Of a DNA stretch of 64,000 nucleotides, positions 26,533 through 36,339 are shown piece after piece. The stretch's first letter is position 1; each line of letters opens with the position of its first letter. The notes under the pieces are model-generated. The model saw only the letters and a program-made list of their open reading frames with translations. It was not told where the DNA came from and searched no databases. The translations under genes were made by a program, and so were the position numbers. Source of the stretch: Lewinellaceae bacterium. GTDB lineage: Bacteria > Bacteroidota > Bacteroidia > Chitinophagales > Saprospiraceae. The stretch covers positions 372,001-436,000 of the forward strand of contig JACJYI010000002.1 of the NCBI GenBank assembly GCA_020636225.1, in the 5' to 3' direction.

Positions 26533-27831
26533 TCAGGGTTTTACGATCTCTTGTGGTGCAGCAGGTTGGACAGGAGCGGGAGGGGTGTTGTAGGGAATGC
26601 GTTCCAATGCCTTTACCATCTGATCCCGATAGACCATATATTCAGGCAGATAGGCACCAGGCATCGGTTTTGCTTCTGGCAGTTTTTCCCGTCGGGGGTT
26701 GACCTGTTTTCCATTTTTCCAGAACCGGTAGCAGACATGTGGTCCTGTAGCCAGTCCTGTTGACCCGACATAACCGATCACTTGCCCCTGCTGGACATGC
26801 ACACCCGGGCGAATGCCTTTGGCAATTCGCTGCATGTGGAGGTATTGTGTCTCATAGGTGCTGTTGTGTCGAATCTTGACAAAGATTCCGTTGCCTCCCT
26901 TGCGGGTCGCTGCGGTGACCGTGCCGGAAGCCGTAGCCAGGATCTCTGTGCCATAAGGAGCAGCGAAATCAGTGCCCAGATGGGGTCTCCGGACCTTCAA
27001 GACCGGGTGGAGACGGCTATGAGAGAAATGAGATGAAATCCTTGAGAATTTGACAGGAGCCTTCAGGAACAGACTCCTCATCGGGCGGCCCTGAAGGTCA
27101 TAGTATCCCTGGATACTGTCCTTGGAAAAATAGATCGCATAGTACGTGCTGTCATCCTGGGTAAACTCCACTGCCTGAATCTTGCCTAATCCGATGCGTT
27201 CTCCTTCCAGTTGGTCTTCCTCGTAGATCACTCGGAATCGATCCCCTTTTTGAAGATGATGGAAATCAACGGCACATTCCAGGGCACCTTCCAGGCCAAT
27301 GATTAACGGGGAAGGGATCTTTCCGTCGATGAGGGCATTCCAAAGGGATGACTCGATCACTCCAGCTCGCTCCTGGACGATCTGGACGACAGGACGTTTG
27401 ATCTCTTCTACGCGAACAGGATCGTGCAAATGGATGCGGTAGGAGCGATAGGCGTTTGGCTCATAGATCAACCAGGCAGGTTGGCATGTGCCTGGGTCCT
27501 TGAACACATAGAACTTCTGGCCCTCCCGGATACTGCGTACATTGAATGCCTCGCGGCAGGCTTCGATGATGGTGTATTGCTGATGTCCGGGAACATTGAA
27601 TTTGTTCAGCAGGCTGCCAAGGATCTCGTTTGATTGTACGGTCCAGGTTTCAACCTGGTAATGCTCAAGGGGCAAACCGTCAAAATAGTTGGGTAAGCGG
27701 ACATCGAAGAACCCGACATCCTGTTGTCGTTCGCTGACCAGCCAGGAAGTGAAGCCCAAGGTACCGGTCAAGCCAATGATGCCCAACAATAATCGCAGTC
27801 TCCCACTTCCCCAACCTGTTGATCTCTTCAT
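26533..27831 (-). CDS. M23 family metallopeptidase, cysteine in place of a zinc histidine
   Basis: Membrane-anchored murein endopeptidase-like protein, 432 residues. An N-terminal hydrophobic anchor (LRLLLGIIGLTGTLGF) precedes a LysM-like/stalk region (VRSIREGQKFYVFKD) and a C-terminal LytM domain: HLGTDFAAPYGTEI gives the first zinc His/Asp, YLHMQRI the catalytic histidine. The usual HxH of the last motif reads GPHVCYRF, so the final zinc-ligand histidine is a cysteine. I recall this form in other Bacteroidota M23 proteins. Cys can bind zinc, so activity is possible but unproven. Start at ATG 27831. Confidence 0.88.
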   Translation of the reverse strand: MKRSTGWGSGRLRLLLGIIGLTGTLGFTSWLVSERQQDVGFFDVRLPNYFDGLPLEHYQVETWTVQSNEILGSLLNKFNVPGHQQYTIIEACREAFNVRSIREGQKFYVFKDPGTCQPAWLIYEPNAYRSYRIHLHDPVRVEEIKRPVVQIVQERAGVIESSLWNALIDGKIPSPLIIGLEGALECAVDFHHLQKGDRFRVIYEEDQLEGERIGLGKIQAVEFTQDDSTYYAIYFSKDSIQGYYDLQGRPMRSLFLKAPVKFSRISSHFSHSRLHPVLKVRRPHLGTDFAAPYGTEILATASGTVTAATRKGGNGIFVKIRHNSTYETQYLHMQRIAKGIRPGVHVQQGQVIGYVGSTGLATGPHVCYRFWKNGKQVNPRREKLPEAKPMPGAYLPEYMVYRDQMVKALERIPYNTPPAPVQPAAPQEIVKP

Positions 27832-27887
27832 GCAGCTTTCCGGATATCCGAAGTAACCCACTTCGATTTGAATACAAAAAAGGTTGC

Positions 27888-27895
27888 CAAAGTTA
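27888..27895 (-). promoter_or_regulatory. -7 promoter element for the M23 gene
   Basis: Minus-strand TAACTTTG, exact TAnnTTTG match, 56 bp before the chosen ATG. Confidence 0.45.
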
Positions 27896-27934
27896 AAAAA
27901 TTTGAATGATCCGTGACATTCGGTCAGATCAGGG

Positions 27935-28516
27935 TCAATACCGGGCTTCGATGAATACCTCGCTGCCCATCCTGGGGCCGATGGAATCCGGGCAATCTTC
28001 CAGGATGACCTCGGAAAAATGTTCTATGAACAAGTCCAGGTATTCCTGCCGGCTTCCGCCGAAGGGAGGTCCTTCCTGCTCAAAGGTTCGTGAAAAGAGC
28101 AGGCCGGCAAATCGACCTCCGGGTGCTAGCAACTGATGACATTTCCGGGCATAATCAGGGCGGCGGGAAGGGGGGAGGGCGCTGAGAAACGTCTGTTCGA
28201 TGATGAGGTCCACCTGGAGGTGAAGGGAAAAGAAGTCCTGGCAGAGGATCCGGTCAGCAGGGAAGTCCGGATGCCGGTTGATGAATGCCTCAATGGCCTT
28301 CGGGGCCCAATCGCAGATCCAGGTATTTGCAAATCCGTGATCATTCAACCAGGCGGCTTCATGACCATATCCGGCACCCGGGATCAGGATTCGGATCGTC
28401 GGATCATGAATCAGTTGAAAATACTGGACCAAAGCTGGGGCGGCATATCCAATGTCCCATGGGGTGTTCCCCTCCAGATATCTGGTTTGCCAGTATCTTG
28501 CGTCTAGTTCTGTCAC
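27935..28516 (-). CDS. TPMT-like class I SAM methyltransferase
   Basis: A 193-residue soluble methyltransferase. The N-terminal pattern YWQTRYLEGNTPWDIG and the SAM motif ILIPGAGYGHEAAWL, followed by WICDWAPKAIEAF and LIIEQTFLSALPP, place it in the thiopurine/thiol-type methyltransferase family, whose bacterial members act on thiols, halides or metalloids such as tellurite. Substrate not known. Only 21 bp separate its ATG from the divergent folP ATG. Confidence 0.85.
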   Translation of the reverse strand: MTELDARYWQTRYLEGNTPWDIGYAAPALVQYFQLIHDPTIRILIPGAGYGHEAAWLNDHGFANTWICDWAPKAIEAFINRHPDFPADRILCQDFFSLHLQVDLIIEQTFLSALPPSRRPDYARKCHQLLAPGGRFAGLLFSRTFEQEGPPFGGSRQEYLDLFIEHFSEVILEDCPDSIGPRMGSEVFIEARY

Positions 28517-28537
28517 AAGGCAGTTTTACACAAAGGT

Positions 28538-29425
28538 ATGTTGAATCCGTTCTGGCACGCGAAATCGACCCTGAATTGTGGAGGTCGACTGGTTTCTCTT
28601 GACACTCCGGTGGTTATGGGGATCCTCAATGTGACGCCCGATTCTTTTTATGCTGGAAGTCGCCTGGACTCAAGTCAGGCGGCAGTGGATCGTGCGGGCC
28701 AGATGCTGGAAGAAGGGATGACCTTGGTGGATATCGGAGGGTACTCCTCTCGTCCCGGCGCACCGGATATCCCGATCGCGGAGGAAATGGATCGGGTGAT
28801 TCCGATTATTTCTGCCATCCATCGTGCGTTTCCGGCATTGCCCATGTCAGTGGATACCTTTCGCGCCGAGGTGGCCAGGGAGGCCCTTGATCAGGGCGCA
28901 ACTTTGATAAATGACATTTCCGGGGGGCAACTGGATCCGGCCATGTGGGATCTGGTTGCCAGAAGCAAGGTGCCTTACATCCTGATGCATATGCCGGGGA
29001 ATCCTTCGACCATGCAGTCGAAGACGACCTATCAGGATGTTGCCGTTGAGGTCCTGGACTGGATCATTCATCAGGTGGGACTTCTTCGGAAAAGAGGTGT
29101 TCATGACATTATCATTGATCCGGGCTTCGGTTTTGGAAAGACGGTTGAACAGAATTTTCAGTTGCTCCACCATCTGGATTATTTCCGGGTTATCGGATTG
29201 CCCCTTCTCGTTGGCATCTCCCGCAAATCGATGATTTGGAAGACGGTGCGGGCCACCCCGGAGAACGCGCTTCATGGGACGACAGCGGCCCACTTGGTTG
29301 CCTTGCAGAAAGGAGCCCGGATCCTGAGAGTTCATGATGTTCGTCCTGCCGTCGATGCCATCCGGATCTGGCAGGCTACGCAACAGGCCTCCCAACCAGA
29401 CGGTCAGGGTTTGGTCGAGCCTTAG
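28538..29425 (+). CDS. folP: Dihydropteroate synthase
   Basis: Condenses hydroxymethyl-dihydropterin pyrophosphate with 4-aminobenzoate in folate synthesis; target of sulfonamides. 295 residues. Seen: MGILNVTPDSFY, VDIGGYSSRPGA (PABA loop), LINDISGG, MHMPGNPSTMQ and DPGFGFGKTVEQNF. Begins the run folP, YheT-like hydrolase, tamB, all on the plus strand. Confidence 0.96.
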   Translation: MLNPFWHAKSTLNCGGRLVSLDTPVVMGILNVTPDSFYAGSRLDSSQAAVDRAGQMLEEGMTLVDIGGYSSRPGAPDIPIAEEMDRVIPIISAIHRAFPALPMSVDTFRAEVAREALDQGATLINDISGGQLDPAMWDLVARSKVPYILMHMPGNPSTMQSKTTYQDVAVEVLDWIIHQVGLLRKRGVHDIIIDPGFGFGKTVEQNFQLLHHLDYFRVIGLPLLVGISRKSMIWKTVRATPENALHGTTAAHLVALQKGARILRVHDVRPAVDAIRIWQATQQASQPDGQGLVEP

Positions 29426-29493
29426 GTCCTGAGCAATGAGACGGATGCATGATTTAACGATATACAGCAGTTCGGTCTGCAGTTCGTGAACAA

Positions 29494-30471
29494 ATGGAGA
29501 GGATTGAACCATATCAGCCCGCATGGCCCTTCAGAAATGGGCATGTTTCCACGGCATATGCAGGTCTTCTCAGAGGGCAACGCATCCGTTCCATCGGGTC
29601 CAGACGGCGGATCGAAACTCCTGACCATGATTTCCTGGATCTGGACCTGGCCGTCAGGGGAGAGGAAAAACTGGTTGTTCTTTTGCACGGGCTGGAGGGG
29701 AATACCGGTCGGCCATACATGGTCAATATGGCTGACCGACTGCTGGCCGCTGGCTACGATGTTTTGGCGGTCAATTTCCGGGGATGCAGTGGCGAGCCGA
29801 ATCACCAGCTCAGATCCTACCATACCGGTGAGACCCGTGACCTGCGCTTTGTCATGCAATGGATCGTCCGGCACCTGCCTCACTGGCAATACGCGCTGGT
29901 CGGGTTCAGCCTTGGCGGGAATGTCCTCCTGAAGTATCTGGGTGAGGAGGGGGCTGACTGTCTGCCCGGAATCCAAACGGCAGTTGCCTTTTCTGTTCCA
30001 GTCGATCTGGCCTCATCCAGTCGGCAATTGGACCGGGGCATCAATCGTCTCTATGTCCGACAGTTCTTGAAGACCCTGATTCCGAAGGCTCTGGGTAAGT
30101 TGGAGACGTATCCAGGCCATCATCTGGATCGCGAGGCCATTCGACGGGCGACCTCCTTTCGCGAGTTCGACCAGGCGTTTACCGCTCCGGTGAACGGATT
30201 TGCCAGTACCCAGGATTATTGGGAGCAGGCCAGTTCGCTGCCCTATCTCAGCCGGATACCCTTGCCAGTCTTGATGGTGAATGCCCTGGATGATCCGTTT
30301 CTCAGTCCGGTTTGCTATCCGGGTGATCCGGATACATTAGGCAATGTCCGGCTGGAATCGCCGGCGCATGGCGGTCATGTCGCCTTTCCCAGATGGACAA
30401 GAACGGGCTATTACTGGTCCGAGGAACGGGTGGTGCATCATCTCAACAGCATCATGATCCAACAGGGTTAA
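29494..30471 (+). CDS. YheT-family alpha/beta hydrolase
   Basis: Serine hydrolase of 325 residues. The oxyanion region LLHGLEGNTGRPYM, VNFRGCSGEPN and the nucleophile elbow GFSLGG (Ser139) are typical of the YheT/EMB8 branch; DDPF supplies an acid and SPAHGGHVAF the histidine. The substrate is unknown for most of the family (esters or lipids suspected). Its stop sits in an inverted repeat GGTTAAC/GTTAACC (30466-30484). Confidence 0.9.
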   Translation: MERIEPYQPAWPFRNGHVSTAYAGLLRGQRIRSIGSRRRIETPDHDFLDLDLAVRGEEKLVVLLHGLEGNTGRPYMVNMADRLLAAGYDVLAVNFRGCSGEPNHQLRSYHTGETRDLRFVMQWIVRHLPHWQYALVGFSLGGNVLLKYLGEEGADCLPGIQTAVAFSVPVDLASSSRQLDRGINRLYVRQFLKTLIPKALGKLETYPGHHLDREAIRRATSFREFDQAFTAPVNGFASTQDYWEQASSLPYLSRIPLPVLMVNALDDPFLSPVCYPGDPDTLGNVRLESPAHGGHVAFPRWTRTGYYWSEERVVHHLNSIMIQQG

Positions 30472-30537
30472 CGTCGAGTTAACCGGATCAACGAGCAGAT
30501 CAACAGGCCGGCGTAAACGTTATCTTTACGCAACCGA

Positions 30538-33500
30538 ATGAAGAATACGCCACCTTCTGACCAGCCCGTACAGCGGATTACTACCGGACGTCGCCTCCTG
30601 CGGTTCTTTTTCGGATTGGCGTTTATCCTGCTGGTGCTGATCGGAACGATCTTTACCGTGATCAGTCTTCCCATGGTACAGCGGTATGGCGTTGATTGGC
30701 TGACCACCCGGATCAGCCATACCACCGGGACACGATTCGAAATTCAATCATTCAAACTGACCTGGCAAGGTGACCTGGAGATGGAGAATGTCTTTGTCCA
30801 GGGACTGGACGGTGATACCCTCCTGGTTGCCGGAGCATTGGGCACTCGGATCATTCGGGATGTCGCCGGTTTGTTCAGTGGTCATATAGCTATTTCCGAT
30901 GTCGTGATCCGCAAGGCCACCTTTCAACTGAAGCGGTACCCCGATGGAACAGATAATATTTCCAGATTTCTCGGCAAACTGTTTCCTTCCCCAACCGGCC
31001 AGGGTGGGTCATTCCAACTGGATATCAACCGATTGAGGCTGGATGATTTTCACTACCTCGAAGTGGATTCCACTGCCGGGAAATTGATATCTGTGCGGTC
31101 AGGGCAGGCGGATATCAGGGTGCATTGCGTCGATTTTCAAGCGCTTGATTTTGAGTTTGACCAGGCCACTGCCGAACACCCGATTGTCGAAGTGCGAACC
31201 TTTGCCGGCCGTCCGGTAGACCGGTCAGCTGCGATGTCATCCGGTCCAGCCTCCGTTCGAAAGAAAAAACCTTTCTCCTTTTGGTTCAATCGAGTGAAAC
31301 TGTCGGATGCCGTATTCATCCTCAATAATGATTTCCGGTCGCCCGTCAGGACCAGGCAGAAGGATGAGATGGACTACAATCACTTGCAGGTGACGGATCT
31401 GGACTTGGTGCTTCGGCAATTTGCCTTTGATGAAGACCACCGGTACAATGGTCGGATCGTTTCATGCAGCCTCAGGGAATCCTCTGGTTTTACATTGAAT
31501 GATTTGTCCGTCGATCAGGCGAGAGTCAACCGGCAATCAGCTCGGCTGGATGGCCTGCACATTGCAACCCCGAACAGCCTGATCGGTGATACCCTGGAAT
31601 TACGTTATTCCAACTATCCCGATTTTCTTGACTTCAACAACAAGGTGTTCCTGGATGCGCGGTTCAAGGACAGCCAGATCGGGATTCAAGACCTGTTCTA
31701 CTTTGCTCCGGGTCTGAAGCAATCGGCATTCTTTCAGAAGAACCAATCCCTGGCTGTCTTCCTGGATGGGGCAATCGGTTCGCGGATCAACAATCTCAAG
31801 GGGAAGGACATTACCTTACGGATCGGTGACCGATTCCGATTCCAGGGGAACTTCAGTTCCAGGAGTCTGGCGATCCGGCATGAGGAATCGTTGAACCTGA
31901 AGTTGACAGAACTGGTAACCGATGTCGCCACCCTGAAGGAGATCATTCCCGGGTTTTCCCCTCCGGCCAACTTCAACAAGCTTGGAAAGTTGAGCTTCAA
32001 GGGACGCTTTGACGGTTTTCTGGTCGACTTCGTATCCTTCGGAGAATTGAAGACGGAATTGGGAGAAGCCTTTCTGGACATGCGGATGAATCTGAAGAAT
32101 GGACTGGATCGTGCGTCCTATTCCGGTGAACTCGGCTTGCGTCAGTTTGATTTGGGGACCTGGACGGGAAACAATCAGCTCGGTCTGGTTTCTTTCCACT
32201 CGAACGTCAAGAATGGCAAGGGCCTCAGCCTGCAGAATCTTCAGGCTGATCTGGAAGCCAATGTCGAATCCCTGGCCTTTCGCGGGTATGAGTACGAGAA
32301 CTTGAAGATCAAAGGGGATATCACCAAGGATCGCTTCAACGGTCAGTTTGATATACGCGATCCCAATATTGACCTCTTCTTTGAAGGCTTCGTTCGTTAT
32401 CGGGACTCACTGCCCAGCTTTGATTTTCGAGCGATCCTGAACCATTTGGACATGAAGGCGCTGAACCTGGGGACCAATCCGGTCGAGTTATCCGGTATCC
32501 TGGATCTGAACTTGAAAGGTCGTGATATCAATTCACTGGTCGGGTACGCCAGAGCCCTTCAGGTTGATCTCGACCAGCCAGGGAGAAAAACCCTTCATGC
32601 TGACTCCCTGATCCTCCGCCTCTCGGGTGAACCAGGACCGGATCGTCAGCTGACCGTGGGGTCCGACCTCGCCGAAGCCGATATCAAGGGCGACTTCCAG
32701 CTGATGGAGATGGGCAAGGTCTTGTCTTCTCGCCTGGAGACACATTTTCCCGAATTGGCTGCCCGATTCGGTTGGAGAGGTGTTCAGGGAGCCCGCTTAC
32801 TGACGAAGGCGTTTTCATTTTCATTCAAAGCCAAGAAGTTACACGCATTTACCCAAGCGTTCAATGAACAGGCACCTGATCTGGACGGAGCGACAGGAGA
32901 GGGGATCATCGACTATGCCCGGAACAGGACATCAGTGAATATTCAAGTCCCTTCCCTGATCTTTCAAGGGAAGGAGATCGGCAATCTGGCAGTCCGATTT
33001 GTGGCAGATAGCACAGAGGTGCACAGCGAGGTCATGGCAGATTCACTGATCCTGGACAGCCGGGTGCTGCACCAGATCCAATTGACCACAGATCGGGATG
33101 GGCTGCCCTATACGTTTGGCATCCGGATAGCGGATACCTATCCATATGGTACGCATGTGAAGGGCTCGATTCAGGTGGATTCTACCGGATATTCTGTCCG
33201 ATTGCTCAATGACTCCATGGTCTTCACGAATCGACTGTGGGACATTTCGGAAGCCAATTTCCTTCGATTCGATTCTACCCAGTTAGCTGTTCAGGATCTT
33301 CGGTTGACCTCGAATGGTCGGACCATAGAGGTGAAGGACTATCGAAACAGGGGCATCATCCTGCACTTGCAGGACCTGGATATTGGCAAGATCAACCAGG
33401 TCCTGAATTACGACAAAGTGAAATTCAACGGGTTGATGAATGTCGACCTTCTCATCCGCAATATTTTCCAATTCAAGGACTTTGCCTTGTTGGCCAAATC

Positions 33501-35307
33501 TGATTCACTGCTGATCAATAACACGTCCTACGGGTCCATGATCGCTTATGGATCCATGTCGACGTTGAAAAGTCCACTGGAGTATACGTTCGAACTTGGC
33601 CAGAAGAATCAGCGGATCAGCGCGGAAGGCTATTGGTATGGTGATCAGGATGCGGACCAGGGGGGGCGGATCGACCTGGCGTTGACGACCACGAATTTTC
33701 CCCTTCGGATTGCGGAGTATTTCCTGTCGAACGGCATCAAGGATACCAAAGGCACATTCTCTGCGGACCTGACCCTGGAAGGCCCCCTGCAGAAGCCTGA
33801 GCTGGCAGGTCATATCGATGTGGCAGATGTCTACACCACCATTACCTATCTGGGCACGAGATACCATATCAGCAAGGGCAGGATCAAGGCTGACTCCTAT
33901 TTGTTTGATGCTACGGGCATCGTCCTCCAGGATGTATTGAACAATGAGGCTGTCGTGACCGGAGGCATGATCCATGACCACTTTCGGGAATGGGGACTGA
34001 AGTGTACCATCGAATCTGATCGGATGCTGGCCCTGGATACACGAAAGCAGGACAACAGCTTTTACTATGGTACAGGAATCGGTAAATTCAAGGTGGATTT
34101 TTCCGGGACGTTGAAGGCAACCAATATCTATGTGAATGCGGTGACGGCACGGGGAAGCAGTTTGAGTATCCCTGTCAATGCGGGTTCAACCGGAGCGCAA
34201 TTGCAGTTCGTCGAATTCATATCCCTGTCCGATACCGCCCGTGCAGTTGGCAGCCAGCCCAAGGGGCCAACCGGGTTGCAATTCGGCATGGACCTCGTTT
34301 TGACGGAGGATGCCCTGGTCCAGATCATCTTTGATGAACGGGCGGGTGATATCCTCAGTGGGTATGGACGCGGAAATATCCGACTCGAAGTGCCCAGATC
34401 AGGAAGTATGCGCATGTTCGGCGATTACAATATCGAACGGGGTGAGTATCTCTTTACGTTCCAGAACCTGGTCAACAAGTCATTCATTGTCGAACGTGGC
34501 GGGACCATCCTGTGGAGCGGAGACCCGTTTGAAGCCCAGATCAATCTTCGAGCGAACTATGCCATTGCAGGTACACCGCCCTTCAATCTGATCTCCGAGT
34601 ATCTGGTCACCTCTGCTTCGACCACGACCCAACAGGCCAGAAATCCGACTGAGGTCAATCTGGTCATGCTCCTGACCGGCAAACTCCTGGAACCGACCAT
34701 CAATTTTGACCTGGCCTTCCCCCAACTGGTCGGGGAGATCCGCAGTCTGGTGGAAACCAAGATGCAGACCCTGCGCAGGGATCCAAATGAAATGAACTGG
34801 CAGGTGTTCGGACTGATCATGTCCAATAATTTCCTGCCGTCGGGATTGACAACGCAGGGAACCCAGTATGTGGCTGGGATCAATACGGTCAGTGAATTGA
34901 TCTCCAATCAATTTTCCCGTTACATGACCGCAATGCTTTCCGAATTGGTGGCGGATGTGGGGATCATATCCGGAATTGACTTTGATGCCGGATTCTCGAT
35001 CAACCAGAGTGACCTCAATATCAACCAGTTCGCAGACGCCTTCAGCAATACGGATTTTCACCTCAGCCAACGGGTCAATTTCTATGATGATCGCCTGAGC
35101 CTTGCCGTGAAAGGCAATCTGCTGAACACCACCGGCCTGGAAACGACCAGGACCTTGATGGTCGGTGGAGATTTCCAGATCGAGTACGCACTCACGGAAG
35201 ACAGGCGGTTGAAGGTCAGGGTCTATCAGCGATCTGAGCCGACCATTCTGGGGAACCGACGGTTCAAGACAGGCCTTGGGTTTTCATTTCGCCAGGAATT
35301 TGACTGA
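30538..35307 (+). CDS. tamB: TamB-like translocation/assembly module protein
   Basis: A 1589-residue envelope protein with one N-terminal membrane anchor (about residues 21-45) and a long periplasmic body of repeated beta strands, the AsmA/TamB architecture of bridge-like lipid-transfer proteins between inner and outer membrane. The C-terminal 450 residues hold the TamB (DUF490) domain: VDFSGTLKATNIYVNA, GNIRLEVPRSGSMRMFGDYNIERGEYLF, and an ending GFSFRQEFD suited to contact with an outer-membrane barrel. No BamA/TamA homologue is adjacent. GCGTAAA/TTTACGC (30511-30531) flanks a near -7 element TATCTTTA just before the ATG. Confidence 0.92.
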   Translation: MKNTPPSDQPVQRITTGRRLLRFFFGLAFILLVLIGTIFTVISLPMVQRYGVDWLTTRISHTTGTRFEIQSFKLTWQGDLEMENVFVQGLDGDTLLVAGALGTRIIRDVAGLFSGHIAISDVVIRKATFQLKRYPDGTDNISRFLGKLFPSPTGQGGSFQLDINRLRLDDFHYLEVDSTAGKLISVRSGQADIRVHCVDFQALDFEFDQATAEHPIVEVRTFAGRPVDRSAAMSSGPASVRKKKPFSFWFNRVKLSDAVFILNNDFRSPVRTRQKDEMDYNHLQVTDLDLVLRQFAFDEDHRYNGRIVSCSLRESSGFTLNDLSVDQARVNRQSARLDGLHIATPNSLIGDTLELRYSNYPDFLDFNNKVFLDARFKDSQIGIQDLFYFAPGLKQSAFFQKNQSLAVFLDGAIGSRINNLKGKDITLRIGDRFRFQGNFSSRSLAIRHEESLNLKLTELVTDVATLKEIIPGFSPPANFNKLGKLSFKGRFDGFLVDFVSFGELKTELGEAFLDMRMNLKNGLDRASYSGELGLRQFDLGTWTGNNQLGLVSFHSNVKNGKGLSLQNLQADLEANVESLAFRGYEYENLKIKGDITKDRFNGQFDIRDPNIDLFFEGFVRYRDSLPSFDFRAILNHLDMKALNLGTNPVELSGILDLNLKGRDINSLVGYARALQVDLDQPGRKTLHADSLILRLSGEPGPDRQLTVGSDLAEADIKGDFQLMEMGKVLSSRLETHFPELAARFGWRGVQGARLLTKAFSFSFKAKKLHAFTQAFNEQAPDLDGATGEGIIDYARNRTSVNIQVPSLIFQGKEIGNLAVRFVADSTEVHSEVMADSLILDSRVLHQIQLTTDRDGLPYTFGIRIADTYPYGTHVKGSIQVDSTGYSVRLLNDSMVFTNRLWDISEANFLRFDSTQLAVQDLRLTSNGRTIEVKDYRNRGIILHLQDLDIGKINQVLNYDKVKFNGLMNVDLLIRNIFQFKDFALLAKSDSLLINNTSYGSMIAYGSMSTLKSPLEYTFELGQKNQRISAEGYWYGDQDADQGGRIDLALTTTNFPLRIAEYFLSNGIKDTKGTFSADLTLEGPLQKPELAGHIDVADVYTTITYLGTRYHISKGRIKADSYLFDATGIVLQDVLNNEAVVTGGMIHDHFREWGLKCTIESDRMLALDTRKQDNSFYYGTGIGKFKVDFSGTLKATNIYVNAVTARGSSLSIPVNAGSTGAQLQFVEFISLSDTARAVGSQPKGPTGLQFGMDLVLTEDALVQIIFDERAGDILSGYGRGNIRLEVPRSGSMRMFGDYNIERGEYLFTFQNLVNKSFIVERGGTILWSGDPFEAQINLRANYAIAGTPPFNLISEYLVTSASTTTQQARNPTEVNLVMLLTGKLLEPTINFDLAFPQLVGEIRSLVETKMQTLRRDPNEMNWQVFGLIMSNNFLPSGLTTQGTQYVAGINTVSELISNQFSRYMTAMLSELVADVGIISGIDFDAGFSINQSDLNINQFADAFSNTDFHLSQRVNFYDDRLSLAVKGNLLNTTGLETTRTLMVGGDFQIEYALTEDRRLKVRVYQRSEPTILGNRRFKTGLGFSFRQEFD

Positions 35308-35316
35308 TCCCGGTGG

Positions 35317-36339
35317 CTAGTGAATAAATATCCGGACAGGCAGATGGTCGGAATATCCTCCGAAATAGCGGGTGCCTCCATAGGTCCGGTTGGGTAATGG
35401 CCCGTATTTCTGGTCTTGATATAGCATAAAGTTTTGCTTGAAGATATCAGACCTGGTGTATTGCCAATCAGCCTTTTCAGAAAGAAAGTTTCTGCTGAGA
35501 ATGGCCTGATCCAGCATGTTCCAGTCGCCCCGGTAATAATAACTGCCCAAATCAGACCGGTCAAACTCCCAGAAGGCATTGAACAATGCCATGTCGGATT
35601 CATCCCGACTTCCGGCACGGAGCACTTCCCGAAGGGTCTGATCGGTTGGTTCATCATTGAAGTCGCCCAGAATGACCAAAGATCCTTCAGGATGCTGGGT
35701 ACGAACCTCATCGATGGCTGCCTGCAACTGCCTGGCCGCCTGCATTCGTCGGGCGAGGGAGACCTCTGGACCATCGCGTCGTGAAGGCCAGTGCACGACA
35801 AACACATGGAGAATTCTGCCGTCTGTGGCTTGCAGTTGACAATAGAGAATATCACGCGTCGTGTACCCAGGAACGAGCAGGTCCTGAATGTCCACATGGA
35901 TAGGCCGGCCTTCTACGACATGGAATCTCTGACTCTTGTAGATCAGCGCAACATCGATCCCCCGATGGTCGGGCGAATCAAAGTGAGCGATCTGATAGTC
36001 CTGTGTTCGCAATGATCCCATCTCGACCAGATCCTGCAGGACCAGGCGATTCTCTACTTCGGCAAAACCCATGATGTCGGGCATCTCCATGCCCGTGATC
36101 ACGTCGGCCATGTGCTCCAGTTTTCTCTGGTACCGGTCGGCCGTCCAGTGTTGCTTTCCCTCCGGTGTGAAGTCATCATCATCCCGCAGTGGGTCATCCA
36201 GGGTGTCAAACAGGTTTTCCACATTGTAGAAACCAATCTGTACCGGGGAATGAACGATTACCTTGTTTGTACTGCATTGGCCGAGCAGCAATGGGGCAAG
36301 AAGGACGAGCAGGAGGTAGTGCATTGGTGATGATGTCAT
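35317..36339 (-). CDS. Endonuclease/exonuclease/phosphatase-family lipoprotein
   Basis: Predicted lipoprotein of 340 residues with lipobox LLLGQC after a leucine-rich signal. The catalytic fold is complete: FYNVENLFD, the metal glutamate in AEVENR, DVALIYKS, HWPSRRDG, LGDFNDEPTD and the terminal SDHLPV. Secreted members act as nucleases or as lipid/phosphate phosphatases; the substrate is not evident. The start ATG at 36339 overlaps the aroC stop (ATGA, 36336-36339), so the two are coupled; the longer frame to 36429 is aroC in another frame. Confidence 0.88.
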   Translation of the reverse strand: MTSSPMHYLLLVLLAPLLLGQCSTNKVIVHSPVQIGFYNVENLFDTLDDPLRDDDDFTPEGKQHWTADRYQRKLEHMADVITGMEMPDIMGFAEVENRLVLQDLVEMGSLRTQDYQIAHFDSPDHRGIDVALIYKSQRFHVVEGRPIHVDIQDLLVPGYTTRDILYCQLQATDGRILHVFVVHWPSRRDGPEVSLARRMQAARQLQAAIDEVRTQHPEGSLVILGDFNDEPTDQTLREVLRAGSRDESDMALFNAFWEFDRSDLGSYYYRGDWNMLDQAILSRNFLSEKADWQYTRSDIFKQNFMLYQDQKYGPLPNRTYGGTRYFGGYSDHLPVRIFIH

